The notes: a model not told the origin generated them from the sequence alone. A stretch of DNA of 64,000 bases from Paenibacillus gyeongsangnamensis (GCF_027533625.1 NZ_JAQAGZ010000005.1:124001-188000), one strand, 5' to 3'; shown: positions 34,427-45,100, counted from the stretch's first letter. Numbers and translations: made by a program.

Positions 34427-34911
34427 TTCGCAAACACACCATTTCCGTACTAGTCAATAACCAGCCCGGTGTGCTTCAGCGCGTATCCGGCCTGTTCGGC
34501 CGCCGGGGCTTCAATATCGAGAGCATTACAGTCGGGGAATCCGAGGAGCAAGGCCTGTCCCGGATGGTCATCGTCACGACGGGCGACGACAAGATGTTGG
34601 AGCAAATTTCCAAGCAGCTGTACAAACTCATCGACGTGATCAAAGTTATCGACCTCAGCTCGAATCCGATGGTGGCGCGCGAGCTGGCTCTGATCAAAGT
34701 ATTCGCCGAACCCGGTGCCCGTCCTGAAATTCTGGGCGTCGTGGAAACCTTCCGCGCGGCGGTCGTCGATATCGGCCCTTCGTCGCTGATCGTTCAGGTC
34801 GTCGGGGATTCCGAGAAGATCGACGCGATGGTCGAGCTGCTCAAGCCTTACGGCATCAAGGAGCTGTCCCGCACGGGAGCTACGGCCATGATTCGCGGCG
34901 TCGTGAAGTAA
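34423..34911 (+). CDS. ilvN: Acetolactate synthase small (regulatory) subunit
   Basis: A 162-residue regulatory subunit. An N-terminal ACT domain begins ISVLVNNQPGVLQRVSGLFGRRGFNIESITV, the signature of IlvN/IlvH, and a C-terminal ALS_ss_C region includes LIKVFAEPGARPEILGVVETFRA. It binds valine and tunes the large subunit. Overlap with ilvB (ATGA) supports a 1:1 partner made by coupled translation. Confidence 0.95.
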   Translation: MIRKHTISVLVNNQPGVLQRVSGLFGRRGFNIESITVGESEEQGLSRMVIVTTGDDKMLEQISKQLYKLIDVIKVIDLSSNPMVARELALIKVFAEPGARPEILGVVETFRAAVVDIGPSSLIVQVVGDSEKIDAMVELLKPYGIKELSRTGATAMIRGVVK

Positions 34912-34974
34912 CGGTTTGACCGGTTATTCATCATATTAATCATGTTCCTTGTGAGCGGGGGCCCAAGCGGATGA

Positions 34975-36039
<1,065 letters not shown>

Positions 36040-36101
36040 TTGGATTCATCGGACCGATACATTCGGCCGTTTCATAGGCTTGGTTGATGTTAAAGCGGAA
36101 G

Positions 36102-36127
36102 ACGGACGGGAAACCGGTCCGTTTTTC
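36102..36127 (+). terminator. Probable terminator after ilvC
   Basis: ACGGACGGG pairs imperfectly with CCGGTCCGT around AAA, followed by TTTTT. It suggests that leuA is at least partly transcribed separately. Confidence 0.6.
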
Positions 36128-36192
36128 GCACGTTTATCCTGCAATCGGGCGTGAAGGGTTGGAAAAGTCAACACTTGACGCGATTCACGATG

Positions 36193-36223
36193 TTTAATAT
36201 CGTTAACTTATAACGATATTAAA
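36193..36223. promoter_or_regulatory. Perfect 12-bp-arm inverted repeat upstream of leuA
   Basis: TTTAATATCGTT and AACGATATTAAA flank AACTTAT. Twelve bases later a second inverted repeat (36235-36255) shares the ATCGTTA core. TTGACG lies 14 bp to the left. Candidate operator for leuA; no known regulator motif was recognised. Confidence 0.5.
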
Positions 36224-36234
36224 GAATGAAGAAA

Positions 36235-36255
36235 TAACGATGGCTGTCATCGTTA
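36235..36255. promoter_or_regulatory. Second ATCGTT inverted repeat upstream of leuA
   Basis: TAACGATG and CATCGTTA are perfect arms around GCTGT. The core matches that of the larger inverted repeat just upstream. Confidence 0.45.
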
Positions 36256-36287
36256 ATTCGTTAGGCTGCGGTTGGCGGACGATTGGG

Positions 36288-36431
36288 CTTACGAAGCAGT
36301 TTTCTTAGGAAAACTTAAGCAGATGCTTACGAAGCAGCTTTGCTTCGCAAAACTAAGATTACGCTTACGAAGCAGTTTTCTACCGAAAACTTAAGCAGAA
36401 GCTTACGAAGCAGTTTTGCTTCGCAAAACTT
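36288..36431 (+). repeat. Four tandem 38-bp hairpin repeats in the leuA leader
   Basis: Units begin with CTTACGAAGCAG at 36288, 36326, 36364 and 36402, exactly 38 bp apart. Units 1 and 3 carry AGTTTTC-loop-GAAAACT; units 2 and 4 carry a TTTGC-TTC-GCAAA hairpin, so the array is an alternating A-B-A-B. The last unit ends just before the leuA ribosome binding site. Confidence 0.9.
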
Positions 36432-36447
36432 GGAGGAGGTGACCGAC

Positions 36448-37998
36448 ATGAGAAAAATTTACATTTTCGACACGACGCTGCGGGACGGCGAGCAGTCGCC
36501 GGGAGTCAATCTCAACATGCAGGAGAAGGTGGAGATCGCGCTCCAGCTGGAGAAGCTCGGCGTCGACCGGATGGAAGCCGGCTTCCCTGCCGCATCGCCC
36601 GGCGACCTGGCCGGCGTGAATGCGGTCGCGCGTGCCGTCAAGAACGCCTCCGTGATCGGTTTGGCCCGTTCCCGGGAGCAGGATATTGACGCCGTGAAGG
36701 AAGCGCTCAAGGATGCTCAGGATCCTTGCATCCACTTGTTCCTCGCAACCTCGCCGATCCACCGCAAGCATAAGCTGCGGATGGAGAAGCAACAGGTGCT
36801 GGAGACGGCCGAAGCGGCGATTCGTTACGCGAAGAAATATTTTAACAAGATCGAATTCTCGCCGGAGGACGCTGGCCGCACCGAGCTCGATTTCTTGTGC
36901 GAAGTGACGGAGATGGCGATCCGCGCCGGCGCAACGGTCGTGAATATTCCGGATACGGTCGGTTACATGACGCCTTACGAATTCGGCAACATTTTCAAAA
37001 CGCTGAAGGAGAAGGTGCCGGGCATCGAGAAGATCCAGCTCAGCGCGCACTGCCACGACGATCTGGGGCTCGCGACGGCTAATGCACTCGCGGCAATCCA
37101 GAACGGAGCCGACCAAGTGGAAGGCACGATCAACGGGATCGGCGAACGGGCCGGCAACACGTCCCTTGAGGAAGTGGCGATGGCGCTGGAGACGAGACAG
37201 GAATTTTTCCAAGCGAAGACGTCGCTCGTTCTTTCGGAAATTGCGCGTACGAGCCGTCTGGTCAGCAAGCTGACCGGCATGGTTGTTCCGGGCAACAAAG
37301 CGATCGTCGGAGCGAATGCTTTCGCCCACGAATCGGGAATTCATCAGGACGGCATGCTGAAGGAAAAGACGACGTACGAGATCATGTCGCCGGAGACGAT
37401 CGGTCTGAAGGAAAGCAAGCTCGTGCTCGGCAAGCATTCCGGACGCCACGCGTTCCGCGAGAAGCTGGTCGATCTCGGGTACAACCTGGGCGATGATCAG
37501 GTGAATGCGGCATTCGCCAAGTTCAAGGATCTGGCCGACAAGAAGAAGAACGTGACGGACGAAGACATGATCGCGCTGCTGGAGGAGAAGCTGATCGAGA
37601 CGCCGGAGGTTTACGCGCTCGAGAGCGTGCAAGTGTCCTATAGCAACCAATCGACGCCTACGGCTTCGATCCGTCTGAAGAAGCTGGAGGATGGTTCAAT
37701 CGAGGAAGCGGCCGTTGGGAACGGCTCTGTGGACGCGATCTACAAGGCTATCGACAAAGCGACGCAAGAGGACGTGGAGCTGGACGATTACTCGATCCAA
37801 TCCGTTACGCAGGGCAAGGATGCGCTTGGTGAAGTACACGTGGTACTGAAGCAGGGCGACTACGCCGTGACCGGACGGGGCGTCAGCACCGATATCCTGG
37901 AAGCGAGCGCAAGAGCTTACATTGACGCGATCAACCGCCTGATCGACAAACGGAAGTCGCCTGCCCGCAGCAGCCGCGATAATGTAACCCTCATTTAA
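36448..37998 (+). CDS. leuA: 2-isopropylmalate synthase
   Basis: A 516-residue enzyme condensing acetyl-CoA with 2-oxoisovalerate, the first step specific to leucine. The TIM-barrel begins [18 protein letters not shown] (metal and substrate site), with [16 protein letters not shown] (SAHCHDD) and [12 protein letters not shown] further on. The C-terminal LeuA dimer (allosteric) domain starts near residue 390 ([17 protein letters not shown]). ATG 36448 follows GGAGGAGGTG by 8 bp. The open frame from 36340 merely reads through the tandem hairpin repeats. It follows ilvC by 408 bp with its own possible control elements. Confidence 0.96.
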   Translation: MRKIYIFDTTLRDGEQSPGVNLNMQEKVEIALQLEKLGVDRMEAGFPAASPGDLAGVNAVARAVKNASVIGLARSREQDIDAVKEALKDAQDPCIHLFLATSPIHRKHKLRMEKQQVLETAEAAIRYAKKYFNKIEFSPEDAGRTELDFLCEVTEMAIRAGATVVNIPDTVGYMTPYEFGNIFKTLKEKVPGIEKIQLSAHCHDDLGLATANALAAIQNGADQVEGTINGIGERAGNTSLEEVAMALETRQEFFQAKTSLVLSEIARTSRLVSKLTGMVVPGNKAIVGANAFAHESGIHQDGMLKEKTTYEIMSPETIGLKESKLVLGKHSGRHAFREKLVDLGYNLGDDQVNAAFAKFKDLADKKKNVTDEDMIALLEEKLIETPEVYALESVQVSYSNQSTPTASIRLKKLEDGSIEEAAVGNGSVDAIYKAIDKATQEDVELDDYSIQSVTQGKDALGEVHVVLKQGDYAVTGRGVSTDILEASARAYIDAINRLIDKRKSPARSSRDNVTLI

Positions 37999-37999
37999 C

Positions 38000-38058
38000 A
38001 AAAAAATCCCCCTCGTTTTCCCATCCGGCAGCGGAATGAAAGCGAGGGGGATTTATTT
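38000..38058 (+). terminator. Terminator after leuA
   Basis: AAATCCCCCTCG pairs with CGAGGGGGATTT, with an extended TTTC/GAAA inner pair, followed by ATTTTA. Confidence 0.85.
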
Positions 38059-38060
38059 TA

Positions 38061-38162
38061 GTTGATAAAAATTTATAAGTTTTCATAACTTATAGCTTCG
38101 CATCAACCTTGGTAAATGCGCTGGTCCTTGTAAGACAAGGACGGCGTAGCCGTTTATCCTGG
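38061..38162 (+). repeat. Interspersed hairpin repeat, copy 2
   Basis: It has the same structure as the copy at 5377 and is nearly identical over its last 75 bp to the copy at 53651 (two differences seen). Nested arms include TCCTTGT-AAG-ACAAGGA. It lies between the convergent leuA and aminotransferase genes. Confidence 0.88.
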
Positions 38163-38172
38163 GTTGAAAAGA

Positions 38173-38217
38173 AAACGCGCCGGTCCTTGTCCTTATATGA
38201 CAAGGACCGGCGCGTTT
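38173..38217 (-). terminator. Long perfect hairpin, probable terminator of the aminotransferase gene
   Basis: A 19-bp perfect stem (AAACGCGCCGGTCCTTGTC with its complement) encloses CTTATAT. On the minus strand it is followed by a T-rich run, 17 bp beyond the aminotransferase stop. Its core (GGTCCTTGT, then TTTATCCTGG) is derived from the neighbouring repeat. Confidence 0.75.
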
Positions 38218-38233
38218 ATCCTGGCCGTAATAA

Positions 38234-39439
38234 TTACAGCGCGGCGGTTTCGCGCATCCGATTCAAGGCGCGGTCGAGCCGCTCAAACGCCAGCTTCATT
38301 TGGTCGCTATCCGTATGCGTGAAGTTGAGGCGCATTTTGTTGTTCTCCGGGTTGTCCGCAAAGAAGCTGACGCCGGGAACGAAGGCGACGCCTTCCTCCA
38401 CTGCGTACTTCATCAGCTCCTGCGTATCGATTCCCTGCGGCATTCCGACCCAAATGAACATGCCGCCCTTCGGCTCGATCCAGTGCACGCCTTCCCAGGC
38501 CTGCGCCTTAAGCAGCTCGAGCATTTGGCGCATCCGGGCTTCATACTGCGTACGGATCAGGTCGATATGGCTGTACAGGTCGAAATGCTCGAACAGCTGG
38601 TGCAGCGCCTGCTGGTCCATGGTGCTGGAGTGCAGGTCCGCCGCCTGCTTCGCGCGCGTCATATTGCGGATGACGCGCGGATCGCCGACGACCCAGCCGG
38701 TCCGCAGGGCGGGGGCTACGATTTTGGAGAACGTGCTGGTATAGACGACCGGGTTGTTCTCCGCTTCGCCGTACAGGGAGAAGAGAGTAGGGAACGTTTC
38801 GCCCGAACCGAAGCGCAGCTCGCCGTAAGGATCGTCTTCGAGAATAAGCACCTCGTGACGCTTGCAGATATCGAGCGTCCCCACGCGCCGTTCCAGGCTC
38901 CAAGCCTTACCGGACGGGTTGGAGAAGGTCGGAATGACATAGATCATCTTCGGATTATACTGCTGAACCTTGAGTTCCAGATCCTCCAGATTCATACCGT
39001 GTTCGTCGCAGTCGACGGATACGAGCCGCGCTTTGTAGGATTGGAACACCTGAATCGCCGCGAGGTAGGTCGGCTTCTCGACGAGAATGACGTCCCCCGG
39101 CTCAATATATACGCGCGTGAGCAGATCGATAGCCTGCTGTGAGCCTGTCGTGATCAGCATGTTGTCTATGCCGACATGAATGTTCTTGCTGCGCGCCAGA
39201 TGCTTTACAAGGCTTTCCCGCAGCGGCGTAAAGCCTTCCGTGAGGCCGTACTGCAGCACGCCTTTGCCTTGGTCGAACACACGGGAGAAGGCGTCGCGGA
39301 CGGCTTCCACCGGAAAGTACTGCTCGTTCGGCAAGCCGCCGGCGAGCGAGATGATCGATTTGCCTTGCGTCAGCTTGAGAATATCGCGGACCGCGGACGA
39401 CTTGAAGCTTTCCATCGTATCGGAGAATCGGTAATTCAT
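38234..39439 (-). CDS. PLP-dependent aminotransferase (class I/II, LysN/MocR-like fold)
   Basis: A 401-residue fold-type I aminotransferase. It shows LAGGLPNEQYFPVEAVRDAF at the N-terminus, YGLTEGFTPLRESL, ITTGSQQAIDLL and PTFSNPSGKAWSLERR. The PLP lysine is in TSTFSKIVAPALRTGW (near residue 238). Relatives include 2-aminoadipate and branched/aromatic amino acid transaminases. Its place between leuA and leuB makes a branched-chain or alpha-keto acid role attractive, but substrate is not proven. AAAGGAG is 9 bp before ATG. A TTGACT-17 bp-TAATTT promoter lies upstream on the minus strand. Confidence 0.85.
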   Translation of the reverse strand: MNYRFSDTMESFKSSAVRDILKLTQGKSIISLAGGLPNEQYFPVEAVRDAFSRVFDQGKGVLQYGLTEGFTPLRESLVKHLARSKNIHVGIDNMLITTGSQQAIDLLTRVYIEPGDVILVEKPTYLAAIQVFQSYKARLVSVDCDEHGMNLEDLELKVQQYNPKMIYVIPTFSNPSGKAWSLERRVGTLDICKRHEVLILEDDPYGELRFGSGETFPTLFSLYGEAENNPVVYTSTFSKIVAPALRTGWVVGDPRVIRNMTRAKQAADLHSSTMDQQALHQLFEHFDLYSHIDLIRTQYEARMRQMLELLKAQAWEGVHWIEPKGGMFIWVGMPQGIDTQELMKYAVEEGVAFVPGVSFFADNPENNKMRLNFTHTDSDQMKLAFERLDRALNRMRETAAL

Positions 39440-39484
39440 GAATAATGACTCCTTTGGGCTGTGGGATCGAATTGAGACTGATTA

Positions 39485-39513
39485 AAATTATTGTAAACCT
39501 TTCAAAGAGTCAA
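39485..39513 (-). promoter_or_regulatory. Promoter of the aminotransferase gene
   Basis: On the minus strand TTGACT and TAATTT are separated by 17 bp, about 45 bp from the start codon. Confidence 0.5.
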
Positions 39514-39554
39514 TACAACAACTCGATCGGAAAAATCGGGCCTATTCCGGAGGG

Positions 39555-39658
39555 AAGCCTGTTCCTTCGACTGTTGGAAAATAAAGGAAATCAGGCTTTC
39601 TTGTCTTTGGGCAGCGCTATAGTCAAAGCCTATCGCGATGATAGCTTTTATATCTTTG
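39555..39658 (+). promoter_or_regulatory. leuB leader with two terminator-like hairpins
   Basis: The first hairpin (39555-39606) pairs AAGCCTG plus TTCCTT with AAGGAA plus CAGGCTT and is followed by T-rich sequence. The second (39628-39658) pairs AAGCCTATC with GATAGCTT, then TTTATATCTTT. Both precede leuB and may act in attenuation. No T-box sequence is present. The rest of 39440-39715 shows nothing else. Confidence 0.4.
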
Positions 39659-39715
39659 TAAAAGAGAGACAAGTGTGCTATTAATGAGATATTGAGATTC
39701 TGGAGGAGTGAAAAC

Positions 39716-40795
39716 ATGGCAGACGTGAAAAAGATCGCCGTCATCGCCGGGGACGGTATCGGTCCCGAGGTTGTGGCGGAAGCAATTAAAGTGATGAAGA
39801 AGACGGAGGAGCTGTTCGGCTACCGTTTTGAATTCGAGCACGGCTTGTTCGGCGGCATCGCCATTGACGAGAAAGGAACGCCGCTTCCGGAGGAAACCCT
39901 CGCCATTTGTAAAAAAGCGGACGCCGTTCTGCTTGGCGCGGTAGGCGGTCCGAAGTGGGACAACAACTCGAAGGAGCTTCGTCCGGAAACCGGCCTGCTC
40001 GGCATCCGCAAAGCGCTCGGCTTGTTCTCCAACATCCGTCCGGCGAACGTATTCGATTGCCTGAAGGAAGCGTCCACGCTGAAGCCTGAAGTGCTGGAGG
40101 GTACGGACCTGATCGTCGTGCGCGAGCTGACCGGCGGCATTTATTTCGGCGAGAAGTTCCGCCGCGAAGGCGCGAACGGACAAGAAGCGGTGGATACCTG
40201 CGTATACAACGTGACGGAAGTGGAGCGCATCGTACGCCAAGCGTTCGAAATCGCCCAAACCCGCCGCAAGAAGCTGGCTTCCGTAGACAAAGCGAACGTG
40301 CTCGAGACGTCCCGCCTGTGGCGTGAAGTCGTGAACCGGATCGCTCCGGAATATCCGGACGTGGAGCTGGAGCATGTGCTTGTCGACAACTGCGCGATGC
40401 AGCTGCTCCGCCGCCCTTCGAGCTTCGACGTCATCGTGACGGAGAACATGTTCGGCGACATTCTGAGCGACGAAGCGGCCATGCTGACGGGATCCATCGG
40501 CATGCTGTCCTCCGCCTCCCTCGGCGAAGGCGCCTTCGGCTTGTACGAGCCGGTACACGGCTCCGCTCCGGACATCGCAGGCCAAGGCATCTCCAATCCG
40601 ATCGCTACGATTCTGTCGGTCGCGCTGATGTACCGCCTTACCTTCGGTTATCACGACGCGGCTGAAGCAATCGAGCACGCCGTGAAGGAAGTGCTGGACG
40701 CCGGTCACCGTACGGGCGACATCGCCGTAGACAAGAGCAAGGCGATCGGCACCGTTGCGATGGGCGAACTGATCGTGAACGCTATCCGCAAGTAA
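39716..40795 (+). CDS. leuB: 3-isopropylmalate dehydrogenase
   Basis: A 359-residue NAD-dependent beta-decarboxylating dehydrogenase, the third leucine-specific enzyme. Motifs: [31 protein letters not shown], substrate Arg residues in [12 protein letters not shown] and [10 protein letters not shown], and the catalytic [22 protein letters not shown] segment. The ending [18 protein letters not shown] binds NAD. ATG 39716 has GGAGGAG 7 bp upstream. leuC and leuD are not in the window; leuB is split from leuA by the aminotransferase gene on the other strand. Confidence 0.96.
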   Translation: MADVKKIAVIAGDGIGPEVVAEAIKVMKKTEELFGYRFEFEHGLFGGIAIDEKGTPLPEETLAICKKADAVLLGAVGGPKWDNNSKELRPETGLLGIRKALGLFSNIRPANVFDCLKEASTLKPEVLEGTDLIVVRELTGGIYFGEKFRREGANGQEAVDTCVYNVTEVERIVRQAFEIAQTRRKKLASVDKANVLETSRLWREVVNRIAPEYPDVELEHVLVDNCAMQLLRRPSSFDVIVTENMFGDILSDEAAMLTGSIGMLSSASLGEGAFGLYEPVHGSAPDIAGQGISNPIATILSVALMYRLTFGYHDAAEAIEHAVKEVLDAGHRTGDIAVDKSKAIGTVAMGELIVNAIRK

Positions 40796-40825
40796 GCAGG
40801 ATTTGGCATAGAAGACATCGAAGAA

Positions 40826-40860
40826 ACTCTTGAGAATGGATCATTCTTGAGAGTTTTTTC
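40826..40860 (+). terminator. Terminator after leuB
   Basis: ACTCTTGAGAATG pairs with CATTCTTGAGAGT (two G-U pairs) around GAT, followed by six T residues. Confidence 0.85.
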
Positions 40861-40897
40861 TACATTATCGAACAAAATGTGTACAAAATGTGACAAA

Positions 40898-40912
40898 TTA
40901 TAATTATTATTA
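40898..40912. promoter_or_regulatory. Candidate PerR box
   Basis: TTATAATTATTATTA differs at one position from the PerR consensus TTATAATnATTATAA. It lies 20 bp ahead of the -35 of a peroxide-defence gene, a natural PerR target. The region is AT-rich, so chance is possible. Confidence 0.5.
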
Positions 40913-40931
40913 TTAAATAATTGTTTTAATC

Positions 40932-40961
40932 TTGACTTAGGCACGGTTGGAATGATACGAT
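40932..40961 (+). promoter_or_regulatory. Promoter of the peroxiredoxin gene
   Basis: TTGACT and TACGAT are separated by 18 bp, about 50 bp ahead of the start codon. Confidence 0.65.
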
Positions 40962-41013
40962 TTATCTCGTAAAAACAAACTTAAATTTTAACTCATAAGG
41001 AGGATTTTATATC

Positions 41014-41562
41014 ATGGCAGAACGTTTGGTTGGTAAACCAGCTCCGGATTTCACAATGGACACGGTACTCGGCAACGGACAAGATTTCAGCAAAGCATCC
41101 CTGTCCGACTACAAAGGCAAATGGTTCGTATTGTTCTTCTACCCGCTGGACTTTACGTTCGTGTGCCCGACGGAAATTACGGCGATCAGCGAAGCGGCTT
41201 CCCAGTTCAAAGCGCTGAACACTGAAATCCTCGGCGTTTCCATCGACAGCATCCATTCCCACCGCGCTTGGATCAACACGCCTGTTGACCAAAACGGCCT
41301 GGGTCAATTGAACTTCCCTCTGGCTTCCGACATCACGAAATCCGTAGCTCGCGACTACGGCGTATTGATCGAAGACGAGGGCGTTGCGCTCCGCGGCCTG
41401 TTCATCATCAACCCAGAGGGTGAGCTGATGTACCAAGTCGTTCACCACAACAATGTTGGACGCAGCGTAGAAGAAACGATTCGCGTGCTGGAAGCTCTGC
41501 AATCCGGCGGCCTGTGCCCAATCGGCTGGAAAAAAGGCGACAAGCACCTGGTTGCGAAGTAA
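41014..41562 (+). CDS. Typical 2-Cys peroxiredoxin (AhpC/Prx1 family)
   Basis: A 182-residue thiol peroxidase reducing H2O2 and organic hydroperoxides. The peroxidatic Cys lies in YPLDFTFVCPTEI (near residue 50) and the resolving Cys near the C-terminus in SGGLCPIGW (near residue 168). VHHNNVGRSVEE is typical of bacterial AhpC-like enzymes. No ahpF follows, so the reductant (AhpF elsewhere or thioredoxin) is unknown. AAGGAGG precedes ATG by about 11 bp; promoter and a possible PerR box lie upstream. Confidence 0.92.
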   Translation: MAERLVGKPAPDFTMDTVLGNGQDFSKASLSDYKGKWFVLFFYPLDFTFVCPTEITAISEAASQFKALNTEILGVSIDSIHSHRAWINTPVDQNGLGQLNFPLASDITKSVARDYGVLIEDEGVALRGLFIINPEGELMYQVVHHNNVGRSVEETIRVLEALQSGGLCPIGWKKGDKHLVAK

Positions 41563-41591
41563 GCCCATCTTTTATACGGTTCAATACCGAT

Positions 41592-41634
41592 AAACCTCGG
41601 CCTGCCCTTACCGGCAGGCCTAATGGTTTTTTTA
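41592..41634 (+). terminator. Terminator after the peroxiredoxin gene
   Basis: GGCCTGCC pairs with GGCAGGCC, with outer AAACC/GGTTT, and is followed by TTTTTTT. Confidence 0.85.
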
Positions 41635-41678
41635 GCGTTAAAGAATACATAGTGGCAGGAAGGGGCTTACGACCGTTA

Positions 41679-42062
41679 ATGGAAATCGTGCAAGGGCTGA
41701 AATACAGCCAGAATCATGAATGGGTACGGGTGGAGGGCAGCCGCGCCTTTATGGGGATCACCGACTTCGCGCAGGAGGAATTCGGCACGATCGTATTCGT
41801 CGAGCTTCCGGAAGCAGGGGATTCGCTCAAGGCGGGAGACCCGATCGGCAGCATGGAGTCGGTGAAGACCGTAACCGAGATTTACGCGCCGGTCTCCGGC
41901 AAGGTACTGGAAGTGAACCGCAAGCTGCAGGAAAACCCGGGCATCATTAATATGCAGCCCTATGAGGGAGGCTGGCTGATCGTAGTAGAGATGAGCGACC
42001 CCTCAGAGCTGGAGCAGCTGTGGGATGCGGACAAGTACGAAGCGACCTACGTGCACGAATAG
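41679..42062 (+). CDS. gcvH: Glycine cleavage system H protein
   Basis: A 127-residue lipoyl carrier that shuttles the aminomethyl group between the P, T and L proteins of glycine cleavage, and serves in lipoate relay in Firmicutes. It has NHEWVRVEGSRAFMGITDFAQEEFGTIVFVELP and the lipoylation motif MESVKTVTEIYAPVSG, with Lys near residue 65. The ending EGGWLIVVEMSDP fits. ATG 41679 is chosen by homology; GGAAGGGG is about 12 bp upstream, which is loose. Other gcv genes are not in the window. Confidence 0.95.
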   Translation: MEIVQGLKYSQNHEWVRVEGSRAFMGITDFAQEEFGTIVFVELPEAGDSLKAGDPIGSMESVKTVTEIYAPVSGKVLEVNRKLQENPGIINMQPYEGGWLIVVEMSDPSELEQLWDADKYEATYVHE

Positions 42063-42099
42063 CGGCTTTCCGAATGAACTGAAGCGGCGGTCTCCTGGG

Positions 42100-42127
42100 G
42101 AACCGGCCATTCGGTTCTTTTTTTCGT
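42100..42127 (+). terminator. Terminator after gcvH
   Basis: GAACCG pairs with CGGTTC around GCCATT, followed by seven T residues. Confidence 0.75.
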
Positions 42128-42137
42128 CCTATCGGAT

Positions 42138-42182
42138 AAAAAAGAGAGCCCTGCGATAATTCCCGCAGCAGAGCCCTCTTTG
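42138..42182 (-). terminator. Terminator of the SLH protein gene
   Basis: On the minus strand AAGAGGGCTCTGC pairs with GCAGGGCTCTCTT (with wobbles), followed by TTTTT, 15 bp after the stop. Confidence 0.75.
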
Positions 42183-42196
42183 TACCAATCGCCTGT

Positions 42197-45100
42197 TTAA
42201 TTGTTCGCGTCTACAAAAACGTCCACGGATTGCGTTTTGCCGCCGCTGGTCACCGTTGCCGTAAAGGAAATGATCCGGCTGCCTCCCGGGCCCGGCTGAT
42301 AATAGTAGACGGCCGTACCGGCATTTTTATCGACATCGATCCGAAGCGTTCCGGGATTCGCCGGATCGGACCATTTCAGGCTGCTCACATAAAATATCGT
42401 TCCGTACAAGTCCGCAGTCCGGTATACGCCATAGTTCTTATATTCGGTGTACCCGTAAGCATCTTTCAATTTAATATCGCCGAACGTTTTCTTCTTCGCG
42501 GTCCGATTGCTTACTACAGAGTCGCCGCTGCTGATGCTCAGGCCGTTAAGAACCGACAACCAGATTGTTTTGCCTTTGCCGTTCTCTCCGGCGGAGAGCG
42601 AGGCTGTGACGGGAGCGTCTTTCTTCACCTGCACATTCTCGAGAAGCGCCGTCCTAATGCCCGTGTAGTTGGACGGGTAGAAGGAGACTAGCATGGATGT
42701 CGTTCCTGCCTCCAATCCCCGGACGCCATAAACGTCATAGCCGATGGAGTCAGATTTCGGTTTGAGAACGGCTTGAGCGGCTCTAGGGTTGGAGATGGAG
42801 ATGCCGCGGATCAGGTTGTTCGGCATGGCCACATTGTTGCCCGAGCTGTCTTTGGCCGTGACCTCCACTTTGGCGGCATTCCAGTTTATCATATAATCGA
42901 TGTCCGACGCAGGCGAGGATACCCCTTGGATATTCGTCGAAGGGAGCGCATCCGCCGGATTTTCAGTCAATACGCTCGCATAGTCAAGCTCGTGGGTTGC
43001 ATACAAGCCGTTCGACATCGCTGCGAGCGAGTACGTTAGGTTCGCCGCCTGTTCCGGCTTAATGACGTCTATGGTACGCGAGGTAGAGGATACTTGGGTG
43101 CGGTTCGTACCGGATTTAAACAGCCTTGCCGTTACTTGGTAAGATCCTTCGTAGTTGTCCCCTTGGATTGGCGTAAAGGTCAAGTCCGTGTCGCGAATGG
43201 CCTTGATCGAAGTAGAAGCGGTGCTGTATCCGTCCGCGCGGGTATCGTCGCCGATAAATTTCAGGGTGCTCGGCTTTCCAGATTTCGGGTCGGCATTCAT
43301 CGACCAGGTCGGCGTACCATTCATGGAGCCTTTGGAGAAGTATACATTCCCGGTAACCGAGCTGTTCCCGCCAACTTGAGAGAACGAGAGCTCCACTTCG
43401 TAGCCTCCATAGTCCTTGTCAAAATCCTCGCCGTACTGGTCCTTGAACTTCAGCTTCATCTTATCTTCCGTAGTGGAGGCATTGGCGCCGAACGGCGCAA
43501 GAGAAGGCAGCATCTTCGGTTTCGGCTCGGAAGAAACATAGATTTGGTTCGGATACCGCTTCTCCGAGATCGTAGTCGTATAGGTAGCCGATTTGCCGGT
43601 CTTCGTAACGAGCGCATTGATCGTCAAGCTGCCGGATTTCCTCGTCTCTTCATTAATCTTCAGTCCCCCGATTCGAATCTTGCCCTTGTTGGCTCCCGTA
43701 ATCTCGATCCGACCTTCGGTTCCGACCTCGGCACCTGCGGAGCCGTATGCGTAAATACTTATATCCCCGGCGTATTTCAGCACATCATCGCCCGAAAGCG
43801 TATTGCCGAATTTATCTTTAACTACAATTGGAAGATAAACGTCGTCATCGCCCCAAGCAATCGTATTGTTGGTTGAGCCGAAGCTGATCTCATAAGGAAT
43901 TTTCGGGGCGTTCAGCTTCACCTTCTTCGTTGCGGATTGCCCGCTCTGGTGGGCTACGACAGTAAGGTTCAGCTCTTGTTCGACCAAGAAGGTACTCATG
44001 TCCACGGCTACCGTATTGATCTTCAATTCCGGACGATCATCCCCGTCCTCATCGTCGTAAAAGTCAAAGCCTTTATCGACCTGCAGCCCGTTGCTGTCCG
44101 TCGTCGTCCCGGAAACCAGAGCGTTCGCACCGGTGTTGTAAGTCGATGTGCCGTCGCGAAGCGTCTTCAGATCCGTTACTTCAAAGCCGTACTGGTCATA
44201 AGCTTTGTAAGCGAGATAGGCGCTGTCCCCCGCTTCCAGCTGGGTTTTCCCTCCGAGCAGCTTCAGATCCCCGAGCTCTACCTTGGCTATCGATTGGCGG
44301 TCGCCGACCTTGAAGGTCTTGCTCGCCTGCGCCGTGTTGTCGAGAGCGATGATCGTGACCGCAAAGAGCTGATCCCGCACGAGGAGGGCAGGAGAGCTGT
44401 TAACGGCTTTATAAATGTTGACGGAAAGGGCTTGCTCACTGCCGGAAAGCTGGGCTCCTAGGTCCGGGCTTGTCACGATATTGAACCGCGAAGCCGACAA
44501 GTCCGACTGCTCGTTGTATTGGTTTAAGGCTTTAAAAGCAATTTTGACCTTCTCGCCCTGGGCTACCGTATCGGAGCTGGAGACGAATTCGATTTTTGTA
44601 ATCTTTTCGTTCTGTACCGCTACGTCGGCCGTGCCTTTGTCCACTGTTAATCCGCCGTCCTTGACGGCTTCCAGCTTAACGGAGTAGGTGGCCTCCGTCA
44701 TTTTCGTATCGAGCGTTAACGTCACCTGATTTTTGTTGTCATTCCATTTCGGCGTGGCGGTCACGGCGCTGGACCCTCGGCTTATGGACACATTCAGCTT
44801 GGACGTATCGGCAATGGCGCCGTTCAGCGTAACGGTAATGGTCTTGGCCCCGGTTGCTTCCGCTTTGGCAATCGAAACTTTCGTGACCGTATCCGGCTTC
44901 GCCGGTACAACCTGCTTCTTGGCCTCATAAGCTGCCAGTACAAGCACTTCTCGGGTGGCCGCCGAGGTTCCGCCGAAGCTCCCGTCGGTACCGCTCGTCA
45001 TCAGCTTCTTCTGGAGGGCCAGAGCGACATACCCTTTAGCCCAGTCGGAAACCGTCTGATCGCTTACTCCGGGCGTCGCCTTGGCCTGTGTATCCAAATT

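Noticed and set aside
36288..36431. Tandem repeat taken as a possible CRISPR array
   Set aside because: Units are contiguous 38-bp hairpin repeats without unique spacers, and no cas genes are present.
36340..36447. N-terminal extension of leuA
   Set aside because: It only reads through the hairpin repeats; the ATG at 36448 has a perfect SD and gives the family N-terminus.
43094..43876. Plus-strand ORFs inside the SLH gene (also 46012-46836 and 47170-47766 in the GH15 gene)
   Set aside because: They mirror the codon structure of the genuine minus-strand genes and have no start signals.
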